NCBI RefSeq assembly: GCF_019968765.1
Contig: NZ_CP074149.1
Span: 4,030,001-4,094,000 of the forward strand
Reading direction: 5' to 3'
DNA from: Enterobacter sp. JBIWA008
Lineage (GTDB): Bacteria > Pseudomonadota > Gammaproteobacteria > Enterobacterales > Enterobacteriaceae
Length of the DNA stretch: 64,000 nucleotides
The position numbers were made by a program, and so were the translations under genes. The notes beneath the pieces are model-generated. The model was not told where the DNA came from and ran no database searches. It saw nothing but the letters and a program-made list of their open reading frames with translations. Position 1 is the stretch's first letter, and every line of letters begins with the position of its first letter. Positions 28,587 through 37,300 of this stretch are shown piece after piece.

Positions 28587-29424
28587 CGCGATTCGCTCCT
28601 GGCTCAAAGGCGGTACGGAACACATCGCCCAGCACGTTAAAGCTGAACACCGTCAGCAGGATCAGAATGCCGGGGAACATCGCCAGCCACGAGGCTTCAC
28701 CAATATATGACTGCGCATTGTTAAGCATGCTTCCCCACGACGCCGCAGGCGCCTGCACGCCCAGCCCTAAGAAGCTGAGCGTTGACTCCATCAGAATGGC
28801 CGAGGCGATATTGAGCGTGGCCGCCACGATAATGGTCGGCAGCACGCCGGGAATGATGTGGCGCGCGATAATGCGCAGCGGATGCTCTCCCGACGCGCGG
28901 GCATAAAGCACGTACTCACGCTCTTTCACGGACAGGGTTTCTGCACGCACCAGCCGCGACATGTTCATCCACGTCAGCAGGCTGATGATTAGAATGATGT
29001 TATCCACGCCCGGCTTGAGGTACGCATTCACCACCAGCAGCAGGAAGAAGGCCGGAATGGCCATCAGGATATCCACGGCGCGCATCATCAGGTTATCCAG
29101 CCAGCCGCCAAAATAGCCGCTCACCGTTCCCACCACCGTGCCGATAAGCGTGGAAAAGAGCATGGCGAGAAAACCGACCATCAGGGAGATCTGGCCGCCA
29201 TACAGCGCGCGGGTAAAGTAGTCGCGGCCGTATTCGTCGGTGCCGAACCAGTGCGCGGCATCCGGCGGTAGCGTGCGTGCGCCGAGCGCCATTCGATCCG
29301 GATCGTACGGACTCAAGCCCGCACAGAGCGCGGCGACAACGAAAATAAAAAGCACAAACAGAGAGAACTGCGCCGGACGATTGCGGCGCAGCTGGTGACG
29401 AACCTGCTGCCAGCGTCTGCTCAT
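28579..29424 (-). CDS. Dipeptide-type ABC transporter permease (DppC/OppC type)
   Basis: Inner-membrane permease, 281 residues. It has an N-terminal cytoplasmic stretch, TM1 near residue 20, then HWFGTDEYGRDYFTRALYGG typical of DppC-type proteins. A binding-protein-dependent permease core with an EAA-like loop (YVLYARASGEHPLRIIARHI) follows, with about six TM segments in total. The frame is open far upstream, but the ATG at 29424, 5 nt after the preceding permease stop, gives the family length. Confidence 0.93.
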   Translation of the reverse strand: MSRRWQQVRHQLRRNRPAQFSLFVLFIFVVAALCAGLSPYDPDRMALGARTLPPDAAHWFGTDEYGRDYFTRALYGGQISLMVGFLAMLFSTLIGTVVGTVSGYFGGWLDNLMMRAVDILMAIPAFFLLLVVNAYLKPGVDNIILIISLLTWMNMSRLVRAETLSVKEREYVLYARASGEHPLRIIARHIIPGVLPTIIVAATLNIASAILMESTLSFLGLGVQAPAASWGSMLNNAQSYIGEASWLAMFPGILILLTVFSFNVLGDVFRTAFEPGANRDE

Positions 29425-29429
29425 CCGGG

Positions 29430-30383
29430 CTACCTCAGCGTACGAATGCGGGGATCGGCGAAGCGATAAAGCACGTCGGCGATCAGGTTTCCGACGATCA
29501 GCATCATCGACGAGAGCATGATGATCGCCATGATCAGCGGGTAGTCCAGCGAGGCGATCGACTGGATCCCGAGCAGCCCCATCCCCGGCCAGGAGAAGAC
29601 GCTTTCCGTCACATAGGCCCCCACAATCAGCTCTCCGAACGACAGGCCGAACAGGGTAATCACCGGCAGCAGCACGTTTTTCAGCACGTGGCGGAACAGA
29701 ATGCTGGAACGCGTGGCGCCGTAGGCAAGCTGGGTCTGCACGTAGTCGGCCGAGAGCTGCGAGATGGTGTTGGAGCGGATGTAGCGCACGTAGCTGGAGA
29801 GGTTGTAGAACGTGAGGGCAATACACGGCAGTACGCCGTGACGCAGCAGATCCAGCCCGTTGTCCTCCATGCCGATGGTGCGCATCCCCATGCTGGGGAA
29901 CCAGTTAAGCTGCACGGCAAAAACGGTGATGAGCAAAATGCCGAACCAGAAAATCGGCACCGAGATGCCGATATAGGCGAACAGGTTCAGGAGGTGATCC
30001 AGCCAGCGGTGCTTAAATGCTCCCGCCAGCAGGCCCAGCGGGATCGCCAGCACGATCGCCAGCAGCAGCGACGCGCCCATCAGCCCCAGCGTGGCCGGAA
30101 TGCGTTCGCCGATCATCTCCAGCACCGGGCGATGGTAAATCAGCGAATAGCCGAGATCGCCCTGCAGGACGTTTTTCAGCCACAGGACGTACTGCGTGAC
30201 CAGCGGCTTATCCAGCCCCAGGCTCTGGCGAATACGTTCGATATCTTCCGGGGCCATACGCGGCGTAATGTACGCCGCTACCGGATCGCCGGGCGCGAGC
30301 TTGACCAGCAGAAACGCAACCAGTGAAATAAAGAACAGCATCGGCAGCAGCTGCAGCAGCCGACGCGTGAGGAGTGTGTTCAC
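29430..30383 (-). CDS. Dipeptide-type ABC transporter permease (DppB/OppB type)
   Basis: Inner-membrane permease, 317 residues, about six TM segments. The DppB-type start is LLTRRLLQLLPMLFFISL, then LAPGDP and GLDKPLVTQYVLWLKNVLQG. The EAA-like loop is YVQTQLAYGATRSSILFRHV. It starts with GTG at 30383; no in-frame ATG is better placed. A stable hairpin separates it from the upstream binding-protein gene. Confidence 0.93.
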   Translation of the reverse strand: MNTLLTRRLLQLLPMLFFISLVAFLLVKLAPGDPVAAYITPRMAPEDIERIRQSLGLDKPLVTQYVLWLKNVLQGDLGYSLIYHRPVLEMIGERIPATLGLMGASLLLAIVLAIPLGLLAGAFKHRWLDHLLNLFAYIGISVPIFWFGILLITVFAVQLNWFPSMGMRTIGMEDNGLDLLRHGVLPCIALTFYNLSSYVRYIRSNTISQLSADYVQTQLAYGATRSSILFRHVLKNVLLPVITLFGLSFGELIVGAYVTESVFSWPGMGLLGIQSIASLDYPLIMAIIMLSSMMLIVGNLIADVLYRFADPRIRTLR

Positions 30384-30400
30384 GACATGCCCTTACCAAA

Positions 30401-30422
30401 GCCCCGACCTGTCGGCCGGGGC
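30401..30422 (-). other. Intercistronic hairpin between binding protein and permease genes
   Basis: In the minus-strand transcript GCCCCGGCC-GACA-GGUCGGGGC forms a 9-bp stem with one G-U pair and no U-run. Such hairpins downstream of binding-protein genes commonly protect the upstream mRNA so that the binding protein is made in excess. Confidence 0.55.
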
Positions 30423-30428
30423 AATCAC

Positions 30429-32018
30429 TTATTTCTGATAGATTTTTGACAGATCCTGGAACAGATAGACCGGTTTCGGCTCTGCCTCCTGGGTGCCGCC
30501 GAATCGCTTGTCCACCGCGACGGTCGCATTGGTGTAGGCGATCGGGTAGTACGTCATGTCGTTTGCCACGGTCTGCTGAATTTGCTTGTAGATATCGGCG
30601 CGTTTCGCGGCGTCGGTTTCCACTGCGCCTTTATCCCACAGGGCATCAAACTGCGGATTTTTGTAGTGCGCGTAGTTATAGGCTTCGTTGCTCATGAACA
30701 GCGATTTATAGCCGTCTGGCTCTGAGCCCATGATGTAGCCGCCCAGGTTTAGCTCCCACGCGGTATTGTTCATATCGAGGCTGCGCTGGGACATCGCGTT
30801 GGAGTCCAGCGGCATCAACTCCACGTTCACCCCAATCCCCTTCAGAGCCTGCTGAATATAGAGCGCCATGCTCTCCTGGGTTTTGTTGGTGTTCACATAC
30901 GCCAGGCGCAGCTTCAGATTTTCCGGCGCGCCGGACGCTTTAAGCAGCTCTTTGGCTTTTTGCAGGTCAAATTTGTACTGCTCGACGTCATCCGTCTTGT
31001 AAAGCGTATCGGGCGTCAGGAACGAGGTTGCCGGTTTGGCGTAGTCCAGCGAGGTAAACGCGGTCTGGGTGAGCTCGTCTTTGTTGATGGCATACGCGAT
31101 GGCCTGACGCAGCGCTTTGCTCTTCATCACCGGCACGTTCTGGTTGAACGTCATATAGGCCAGACGACCTTCCGGATAGACCACGAAGTCAAACTTACCG
31201 GTATTTTTCAGGCGGTTCACGTCCTGCGGGTCAACCATCTTGAGGTTGATTTCACCGTTTTGCAGCGCAAGGTTGGCGGCGTTGCTGTCTTTGGCGAAAC
31301 GGTAGGTGACCGAATCAAGCTTCGCTTTTCCGTTCCAGTAATCGTCAAAACGGGTCAGGGCGTAATATTGCCCGGCGCGGTACTCTTTGAATTTAAACGG
31401 CCCTGAGCCTACCGGCGCATCGTTTTTGGTGCTCTTTTCCAGGTCGCCTTCACCGGCGAACACGTGCTGCGGGATCGGGTAGATCTGTACCAGAGTGCCG
31501 GTAAAGGCCGCGCTGACCTGCGGTAAGGTGAACTTAAGGGTACGGTCATCAACCTTGCTCACCTCAACAGGCTTGCCGCCGTAGGTGAACATGCTGCGGA
31601 AAAAGCTGTGCTGCTTGGCATCCAGCAGCTTATTGAACGTAAAGACCACGTCGTCTGCCGTCAGCGGCTGGCCGTCCTGCCATTTCAGGTTGGGTTTTAA
31701 CTTCAGGGTATAGCTCAGGTTGTCGGCGGAGGGCGTCAGGCTTTCCGCCAGGCCCCATTCGATCTTACCGTTGTTGAAGCTATAGAGGGGAGCATACAGC
31801 GCCTGCATGATGGTTAACGTTGTGCGGTCGCTGGCATAGAGTGGATTAACGGCTAACGGGTCGCCGGAGGTAATTCCAATAATTAGCGAACCACCCTCTT
31901 TTGGCGCGTCGTTTTTTGCCGCTGAGGGCGTATTTGTCTCTTTATTTTTCGCATCATCACAGCCAGCCAGGCCTAACGCGAGCAAAACGACCACCGCCGA
32001 TAACAGAAGCTTGCGCAT
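30429..32018 (-). CDS. Periplasmic peptide-type ABC transporter substrate-binding lipoprotein
   Basis: SBP family 5 protein, 529 residues. Lipoprotein signal with lipobox LGLAGC, Cys at 20. Family-5 landmarks are PLYASDRTTL-type ligand-cleft start, LKPNLKWQDGQPLTADDVVF, GSGPFKFKEY, LRQAIAYAINKDEL, and the C-terminal YPIAYTNATVAVDKRF. First gene of the transporter operon. Peptides are the default ligand. The adjacent gss gene makes glutathione or its polyamine conjugates conceivable ligands, but sequence does not settle this. Confidence 0.92.
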   Translation of the reverse strand: MRKLLLSAVVVLLALGLAGCDDAKNKETNTPSAAKNDAPKEGGSLIIGITSGDPLAVNPLYASDRTTLTIMQALYAPLYSFNNGKIEWGLAESLTPSADNLSYTLKLKPNLKWQDGQPLTADDVVFTFNKLLDAKQHSFFRSMFTYGGKPVEVSKVDDRTLKFTLPQVSAAFTGTLVQIYPIPQHVFAGEGDLEKSTKNDAPVGSGPFKFKEYRAGQYYALTRFDDYWNGKAKLDSVTYRFAKDSNAANLALQNGEINLKMVDPQDVNRLKNTGKFDFVVYPEGRLAYMTFNQNVPVMKSKALRQAIAYAINKDELTQTAFTSLDYAKPATSFLTPDTLYKTDDVEQYKFDLQKAKELLKASGAPENLKLRLAYVNTNKTQESMALYIQQALKGIGVNVELMPLDSNAMSQRSLDMNNTAWELNLGGYIMGSEPDGYKSLFMSNEAYNYAHYKNPQFDALWDKGAVETDAAKRADIYKQIQQTVANDMTYYPIAYTNATVAVDKRFGGTQEAEPKPVYLFQDLSKIYQK

Positions 32019-32263
32019 CTCACTAACTCCTTGCCTTATAAAGCGTTTATTACTGCATCTTTTATTTATGTTGAAGCATCATATTCAGCTTTATCGGTTT
32101 ACGCATTAATTATGAAAATGCGATTTTCGATTAAGCTTATGCCGGATTTGTTATATATAAGCGCCATAAGGAATAGCGGTTAATTGATTGCGCTCGCAAC
32201 GTTAAACGGTTCACAAATCTCCTGCTACACTGCCTCAACACATCACTCAAAAGGCAGGCCAGC

Positions 32264-33130
32264 ATGTCAGACAACACGTATCAGCCACCAAAAGTGTGGG
32301 AATGGAAAAAGAACGGCGGCGGCGCGTTCGCCAACATCAACCGCCCGATTTCCGGCGCGACCCATGAGAAAGATCTGCCCGTGGGCTCCCACCCGCTGCA
32401 GCTTTACTCTCTCGGGACACCGAACGGCCAGAAAGTGACGATCATGCTCGAAGAGCTGCTGGCGCTGGGCGTGACGGGCGCGGAATATGACGCCTGGTTA
32501 ATTCGCATCGGCGAGGGCGATCAGTTCTCCAGCGGGTTTGTTGAGGTGAACCCGAACTCGAAAATACCGGCACTTCGCGACCACTCCACGAACCCGCCAA
32601 CGCGCGTATTTGAATCCGGCAATATCCTGCTCTACCTGGCAGAGAAATTCGGTCACTTCCTGCCGAAAGATCCGGCGGGACGCACCGAGACGCTGAACTG
32701 GCTGTTCTGGCTGCAGGGTGCGGCGCCGTTCCTCGGCGGCGGTTTTGGTCACTTCTATAACTATGCGCCGGTGAAGATTGAGTACGCGATTGACCGCTTC
32801 ACCATGGAAGCCAAACGCCTGTTCGACGTGCTGGATAAACAGCTGGCGCGCGGTCGCTACGTGGCGGGCGAGGAGTACACCATCGCGGATATCGCCATCT
32901 GGCCGTGGTTCGGCTGCGTGGCGCTGGGCAGCGTATACAACGCCGCCGAGTTCCTGGACGCCGGGAAGTACACCAACGTCCAGCGCTGGGCGAATGACGT
33001 GGCGAATCGTCATGCCGTTAAGCGCGGACGTATCGTTAACCGCACCAGCGGCGAGCTGAACGAGCAGCTCCACGAGCGCCACGCGGCGAGCGACTTCGAT
33101 ACCAATACCGAAGATAAACGTCAGGCGTAA
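32264..33130 (+). CDS. yghU: Glutathione S-transferase-like disulfide-bond oxidoreductase YghU
   Basis: A 288-residue Nu-class GST homolog, collinear with E. coli YghU, which has disulfide-bond reductase and organic hydroperoxide activity. The thioredoxin fold contains LYSLGTPNGQKVTIMLEEL, the glutathione site NPNSKIPAL and the ESGNILLYLAEKFG helix. The C-terminal helical domain has YTIADIAIWPWFG. It is divergent from the ABC importer. In E. coli yghU lies directly next to gss; here the five transporter genes separate them. Confidence 0.96.
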   Translation: MSDNTYQPPKVWEWKKNGGGAFANINRPISGATHEKDLPVGSHPLQLYSLGTPNGQKVTIMLEELLALGVTGAEYDAWLIRIGEGDQFSSGFVEVNPNSKIPALRDHSTNPPTRVFESGNILLYLAEKFGHFLPKDPAGRTETLNWLFWLQGAAPFLGGGFGHFYNYAPVKIEYAIDRFTMEAKRLFDVLDKQLARGRYVAGEEYTIADIAIWPWFGCVALGSVYNAAEFLDAGKYTNVQRWANDVANRHAVKRGRIVNRTSGELNEQLHERHAASDFDTNTEDKRQA

Positions 33131-33282
33131 TGTTCAGCTGGGCGGGTTCCCGCCCGGCAACTGAGATCCCTGCCCAGGGCATGATTAGCTTAAAGGTTGA
33201 GCCGGTATTGCTGGCACTATCTGGACGTTTTTCTCGCGTGAGAAACGACGTCTCAACCGACAGCAGTCACAAAGGATCTGTT

Positions 33283-33615
33283 ATGAAACTTATTAAAACA
33301 ACGCTGGTTATCAGCGCCCTCATTTTTTCCACCTCGGGAATGGCCATCGACAAAACCGCCGCTGGCGCGGTAGCAGGTGCGGCAATTGGCGCGGCCACGG
33401 GCAAAGATCTGAAATCGACCGTTGGCGGCGCCGTCGTGGGCGCAGGCACAGGTGCCATGTTCAAAAACGGCGACAAAGGTAAAGCCGCGCGTAAGGGCGG
33501 CGCGGTAGGGGCTGCCGTAGGCGCAGGTGCAGCAGCGGTTACCGGCAAGAGCGTGCTGAAAGGTGCGGCCGTTGGTGCGGGCACGGGTGCGCTGATTGGT
33601 GAAGCGACCCACTGA
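33283..33615 (+). CDS. Glycine-zipper protein with signal peptide
   Basis: A 110-residue exported protein. The signal peptide (MKLIKTTLVISALIFSTSGM) is followed by alternating Gly/Ala segments such as AAGAVAGAAIGAATG, VGGAVVGAGTGAMF, GGAVGAAVGAGAAAV and GAAVGAGTGALIG. These are glycine-zipper helices of the YMGG/SlyB-like kind that insert in or pack on membranes. The ATG at 33283 has AAAGGA at a proper distance. The open frame upstream to 33130 is not needed. Its specific role is unknown. Confidence 0.85.
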   Translation: MKLIKTTLVISALIFSTSGMAIDKTAAGAVAGAAIGAATGKDLKSTVGGAVVGAGTGAMFKNGDKGKAARKGGAVGAAVGAGAAAVTGKSVLKGAAVGAGTGALIGEATH

Positions 33616-33648
33616 GGCGATGTGCCACCTTCCGAACCGGTATGAATA

Positions 33649-33675
33649 AAAAACCCAGCGATCGCGCTGGGTTTT
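33649..33675. terminator. Rho-independent terminator (bidirectional)
   Basis: AACCCAGCG-ATCG-CGCTGGGTT with A-run before and T-run after. It lies between the convergent glycine-zipper and esterase genes. Confidence 0.9.
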
Positions 33676-33689
33676 TTGTGTTTTCTGAA

Positions 33690-34592
33690 TCAGATACGCG
33701 CATGTTCGAACAACCGACGCGCGGCTGGCGTTAACCCTGACATATGAATGCAGGCATGCACCATTCCCGGCAACCGTTCACAGCGTACTGGCACCCCCGC
33801 CTCCTCAAGCCGCAGAGCATAGGCTTCAGCCTCATCGCGCAGGGGATCGTATTCACAACTCAGGATGGTTGCTGGCGGTAACCCCCTCAGCGAAGCCATA
33901 TGCAGCGGTTCGGCATAGGGATGACGACGGTTTCCCAGATAGTTTTCCCAGCAAAACGCCATCGCATCACGCGTTAAAAAATAACCTTCAGCAAATTCAC
34001 AATAGCTTTCGGTCGACATATCGCGACTTAACGCCGGGTAGAGCAGCAACTGATGCTCTATATGAGGCCCGCCGCGCTCCCGTGCCAGCAGCGTTGTCGC
34101 GGCAGCAAGATTGCCGCCTGCACTGTCGCCGCCCACCGCCAGACGGGTCGCATCTATCCCCAGAGGCGCGGCCTGTTCACTGGCCCAGCACAGTGCCTGA
34201 TAAACATCTTCTAACGGCCTTGGGAAGGGGAACTCCGGCGCCAGACGGTAATCTACGGAGAGTATTTTCCGGCCAGTAGCATTAGCCAATGCCTGACAGG
34301 GGCGATCGTACAACGACAGCGATCCCAGACACCATCCACCGCCGTGAGCAAACAGCATTGCAGGCTGCGCAATTTCAGCGTCTGAGGCAGCAGGCGTATA
34401 GGCGCGAAGGCCGATAGCGTAGCCATCATCGGCGATCACAACGTAATGTTGAATGGTGCCACCGGTTTCTTGCTCGCCCTGCAGCCGCAACAAATCCACG
34501 TCGGTGGCGGCACGCAGGTCGGCTAACGACGCCGGTTGCGGCGTGCCCGATGATGCAGCCAGAAAGTCAGCAATGTGTTTATCAAGCGGCAC
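33690..34592 (-). CDS. HSL-family alpha/beta hydrolase (carboxylesterase)
   Basis: A 300-residue esterase of the hormone-sensitive-lipase (Aes-like) family. Oxyanion-hole motif HGGGW, DYRLAPEFPFP, nucleophile in GGDSAGGNLA, acid in EYDPLRDEAEAY, and catalytic His in PGMVHACIHMSG are visible. It starts with GTG at 34592 inside the end of the upstream gene (11-nt overlap), suggesting translational coupling. Third gene of the operon 33690-36558, divergent from the TetR gene. Confidence 0.88.
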   Translation of the reverse strand: MPLDKHIADFLAASSGTPQPASLADLRAATDVDLLRLQGEQETGGTIQHYVVIADDGYAIGLRAYTPAASDAEIAQPAMLFAHGGGWCLGSLSLYDRPCQALANATGRKILSVDYRLAPEFPFPRPLEDVYQALCWASEQAAPLGIDATRLAVGGDSAGGNLAAATTLLARERGGPHIEHQLLLYPALSRDMSTESYCEFAEGYFLTRDAMAFCWENYLGNRRHPYAEPLHMASLRGLPPATILSCEYDPLRDEAEAYALRLEEAGVPVRCERLPGMVHACIHMSGLTPAARRLFEHARI

Positions 34593-35478
34593 GATCGGTG
34601 TCCTCTGAGAGAAAGGGTACGATTAGCCCAATAAACGCCTCATGGCACTCTTCGGTAATAAAATGCCCGCAGTCGGCCACCGTCTCACCCCGCAGATCCA
34701 GGGCATTGCCCTGGAGGGTTATCAGCGGCGCATCGCGCGTCGCATGCTCGGCTCCCACCGTCAGCACCGGCATGGTTAAAGGCGTTTGCGCGCGGCGCTG
34801 GTTCTGCCGGATGGTTTCCGGGATCGCTCGATAATAGTCAAAGCCTGCGCGCAGTCCTCCAGGTGTCGAATAGGCGTCGATATACACCTTTGCAGCCACC
34901 CGCTCGCGGCGATGTGCCCAGCGGTCGAAAATAAAGCTGAGATATTGTGATTCACGCCCGTGGGTTAGGGTTTCGGGTAAATCCGCCAGCTGGTTAAACA
35001 TGAAGTGCCAAAGAAAAATGTTCTCTTCCGGTGCGACGAAAATCGTCGGCGGCGGAGCCAGGCCTGGGATAACCGCTTCGGTCAGCACAAGACGCTCCAC
35101 CGCATCCGGAAAATCGCTTGCCATGGCGTAACCAATCCACATGCCAATATCGTGGCCCACTATGCGGTACTGTGAATGCCCCAGTTGCGCCATCATGGTA
35201 TGCAGGATGGCGCCAACGCGTCCGGTGTCATAGCCGTCGCGCGGTTTATCGGAATCCCCGATGCCGGGTGGATCAACCGCTATCGCCTGAAACCCCGCCG
35301 CCGCCAGCGCCTGCATGACGTAACGCCACGTATACCAGGTTTGAGGCCAACCGGGTATCAGCAGAACCGGTTGGCCTTTGCCCGCCACGACGCAATGAAT
35401 TCGTTGTCCTTCCACTTTCGTATAGACATGTTCCGCCCTGAGATCCTGGTTCAGGATCCCATCATATTGTTGTTCCAT
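34582..35478 (-). CDS. Epoxide-hydrolase-like alpha/beta hydrolase
   Basis: A 298-residue alpha/beta-hydrolase. The oxyanion motif region is LLIPGWPQTWYTWR (HGxP-like, with Gly-Trp-Pro). The nucleophile is Asp in VGHDIGMWIGY, as in epoxide hydrolases and haloacetate dehalogenases. The catalytic His is in VADCGHFITEECHEAF. Substrate unknown. It lies 24 bp downstream of the isomerase-like gene and overlaps the esterase. Chemically, an epoxide or halide hydrolase followed by an esterase suggests breakdown or detoxification of a xenobiotic or lactone-like compound; this is inference. Confidence 0.85.
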   Translation of the reverse strand: MEQQYDGILNQDLRAEHVYTKVEGQRIHCVVAGKGQPVLLIPGWPQTWYTWRYVMQALAAAGFQAIAVDPPGIGDSDKPRDGYDTGRVGAILHTMMAQLGHSQYRIVGHDIGMWIGYAMASDFPDAVERLVLTEAVIPGLAPPPTIFVAPEENIFLWHFMFNQLADLPETLTHGRESQYLSFIFDRWAHRRERVAAKVYIDAYSTPGGLRAGFDYYRAIPETIRQNQRRAQTPLTMPVLTVGAEHATRDAPLITLQGNALDLRGETVADCGHFITEECHEAFIGLIVPFLSEDTDRAA

Positions 35479-35502
35479 AAGAATTCCCTGTAATGTGACG
35501 GT

Positions 35503-36558
35503 TTAGCGAATGCCGAGTAATGCGTTGATTTGCTGAGGGTTAACTGGCGCAACGGCGAAATCATCGAAGACTTTATCGGTGATGTGAATAATGTGGTCGC
35601 GGATGAACGCTGCCCCTTCTCTGGCACCATCCAGCGGATTTTTCAGACAGCACTCCCACTCCAGGGTTGCCCAGCCGTCATAATCGTATTGGGTCAGCTT
35701 CGAGAAAATGGCCCTGAAATCAACCTGGCCGTCGCCCAGTGACCGGAAACGTCCTGCACGATCCACCCATGACTGATAGCCACCATAAATACCCTGACGA
35801 CCGGTCGGATTAAATTCAGCGTCTTTCACGTGGAACATGCTGATAACGTCCTTATAGATATCAATAAATTCCAGATAGTTAAGCTGCTGAAGCACCATAT
35901 GGCTTGGGTCAAAAAGTATCCGGCAGCGAGGATGCTCTTTCACCCTTTGATAGAACATTTCAAACGTTACCCCATCATGCAGATCTTCACTCGGGTGGAT
36001 CTCATAGCAGAGGTTAATGCCCTGCTCGTCACAGGCGTTGAGCACCGGCATCCAGCGCCTGGCCAGCTCGTCAAAGGCGGTTTCAATTAACCCTTCCGGG
36101 CGCTGCGGAAACGGGAACAGATAGGGCCACGCCAGCGAGCCAGAGAAGGTACCCAGATCGCTGAGGCCAAGCCGCGCGGAAGCCTTAACCGCCATCAGCA
36201 GCTGTTGCCGTGCCCACTCGCCGCGGGCCTGTGGGTTGCCGTGTACTTCCGGCGGCGCAAAGCTGTCGCATAAGCTGTCGTAAGCAGGATGTACCGCCAT
36301 TAGCTGGCCGAAGATGTGGCTGGTCAGCTCACTCACGACCAGGCCATGCTCCGCCAGCATACCGGTAAGATCGTCACAATAGGTCTGGCTTTCCGCCGCC
36401 GTCGCGACGTCGAACAGCCGACGGTCCCAGGCCGGGATTTGTAATGCCTTAAAACCGGTTTCCGCTGCCCACCGGGCTATCGCAGGCAAATTATTGAATG
36501 GGGCCGCATCATCGCTGAACTGAGCCAGATGGAGAGAGGGACCTTTGAGGGTTTTCAT
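35503..36558 (-). CDS. Sugar phosphate isomerase/epimerase family TIM-barrel protein
   Basis: A 351-residue AP-endonuclease-2 (xylose isomerase-like) barrel. Metal-binding acids and histidines are seen in YEIHPSEDLHDG, RILFDPSHMVLQQ, MFHVKDAEFNPTG and ATLEWECCLKNP. Close relatives include inosose dehydratase/isomerase and hydroxypyruvate isomerase types. First gene of the operon. Its ribosome site AGGA lies inside the 3' arm of the palindrome at 36563-36600, four bases before the ATG. Confidence 0.87.
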   Translation of the reverse strand: MKTLKGPSLHLAQFSDDAAPFNNLPAIARWAAETGFKALQIPAWDRRLFDVATAAESQTYCDDLTGMLAEHGLVVSELTSHIFGQLMAVHPAYDSLCDSFAPPEVHGNPQARGEWARQQLLMAVKASARLGLSDLGTFSGSLAWPYLFPFPQRPEGLIETAFDELARRWMPVLNACDEQGINLCYEIHPSEDLHDGVTFEMFYQRVKEHPRCRILFDPSHMVLQQLNYLEFIDIYKDVISMFHVKDAEFNPTGRQGIYGGYQSWVDRAGRFRSLGDGQVDFRAIFSKLTQYDYDGWATLEWECCLKNPLDGAREGAAFIRDHIIHITDKVFDDFAVAPVNPQQINALLGIR

Positions 36559-36562
36559 CGTA

Positions 36563-36600
36563 TAATCCTATTGTTTGTCGACTGACAAACAATAGGATTA
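36563..36600. promoter_or_regulatory. Perfect 17+17 bp inverted repeat, probable TetR operator
   Basis: Arms TAATCCTATTGTTTGTC and GACAAACAATAGGATTA are exact complements separated by GACT. The palindrome lies in the 141-bp divergent region, 4 bp from the isomerase-like start codon and about 100 bp from the TetR start. It is the obvious operator for the adjacent TetR protein. Read as minus-strand RNA, it would fold into a 17-bp hairpin that includes the AGGA ribosome site. Confidence 0.85.
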
Positions 36601-36699
36601 AAGCCGGATAACCTCAAGCAAAAATTATAAATTCATTGGTAATCCAGATGATTTAGGCGATCCTGTTTCACTGAATTCAGGACCAACCGGAGCAACAAA

Positions 36700-37290
36700 A
36701 TGGCAGGCAGACCGCGCCAGTTCGATCGTGACCAGGCGCTTATCAAAGCGCGCAACCTGTTCTGGCGACAGGGTTATGAAGGAACCTCAATGTCGGATCT
36801 GGTGGCAGAGCTGGGGATTGCATCGGCACGGATTTACAAGGCGTTCGGTTCAAAAGAACAGCTCTTTCGGGAAGCGATTGCCGATTACGAAAAACAGGAA
36901 GGCGGTTTTGCGGATCGGGCCTTATCTGCAGGGGGCAACGTGCGGGATACCATCCAGACGCTGTTAATGGATGCGGTTCACCTGTACTGCCATCCGGATT
37001 TGCCGCAAGGATGTATGGTGGTGGCCTCTGCAGCCAGCGTCAGTGCGGAAAATGAAACGCTCAAAACCTGGCTGGCACAGCATCGCCTGCAGCGTACGCA
37101 GCAGATCATCGATCGTCTTCACCAGGCAGTGCATAACGGTGAACTGCCGGATACGACCGATGCAGAGAGTCTGGGAGACTATTTTGCCGTCTTTTTACAT
37201 GGTTTGTCGGTGCAGGCCAGGGACGGTGTTCCGGAATCTCGTTTGCAGGCGGCGGTTAAGCAAGCGCTTAGCCTGCTGCCGCATTGCTGA
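36700..37290 (+). CDS. TetR/AcrR-family transcriptional regulator
   Basis: A 196-residue repressor. The N-terminal HTH is QALIKARNLFWRQGYEGTSM followed by SDLVAELGIASARIYKAFGS and KEQLFREAI. The C-terminal ligand domain has a central ...GCMVVASA... segment typical of the YcdC/ComR-like subgroup. CGGAGC lies 6-7 nt before the ATG. It is divergent from the isomerase/hydrolase/esterase operon and presumably represses it through the palindrome at 36563-36600. Confidence 0.92.
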   Translation: MAGRPRQFDRDQALIKARNLFWRQGYEGTSMSDLVAELGIASARIYKAFGSKEQLFREAIADYEKQEGGFADRALSAGGNVRDTIQTLLMDAVHLYCHPDLPQGCMVVASAASVSAENETLKTWLAQHRLQRTQQIIDRLHQAVHNGELPDTTDAESLGDYFAVFLHGLSVQARDGVPESRLQAAVKQALSLLPHC

Positions 37291-37300
37291 GTGCGAAGCA

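Noticed and set aside
33253..33612. Antisense open frames opposite the glycine-zipper gene
   Set aside because: Repetitive Ala/Pro/Cys-rich translations produced by the Gly/Ala codon repeats of the real gene.
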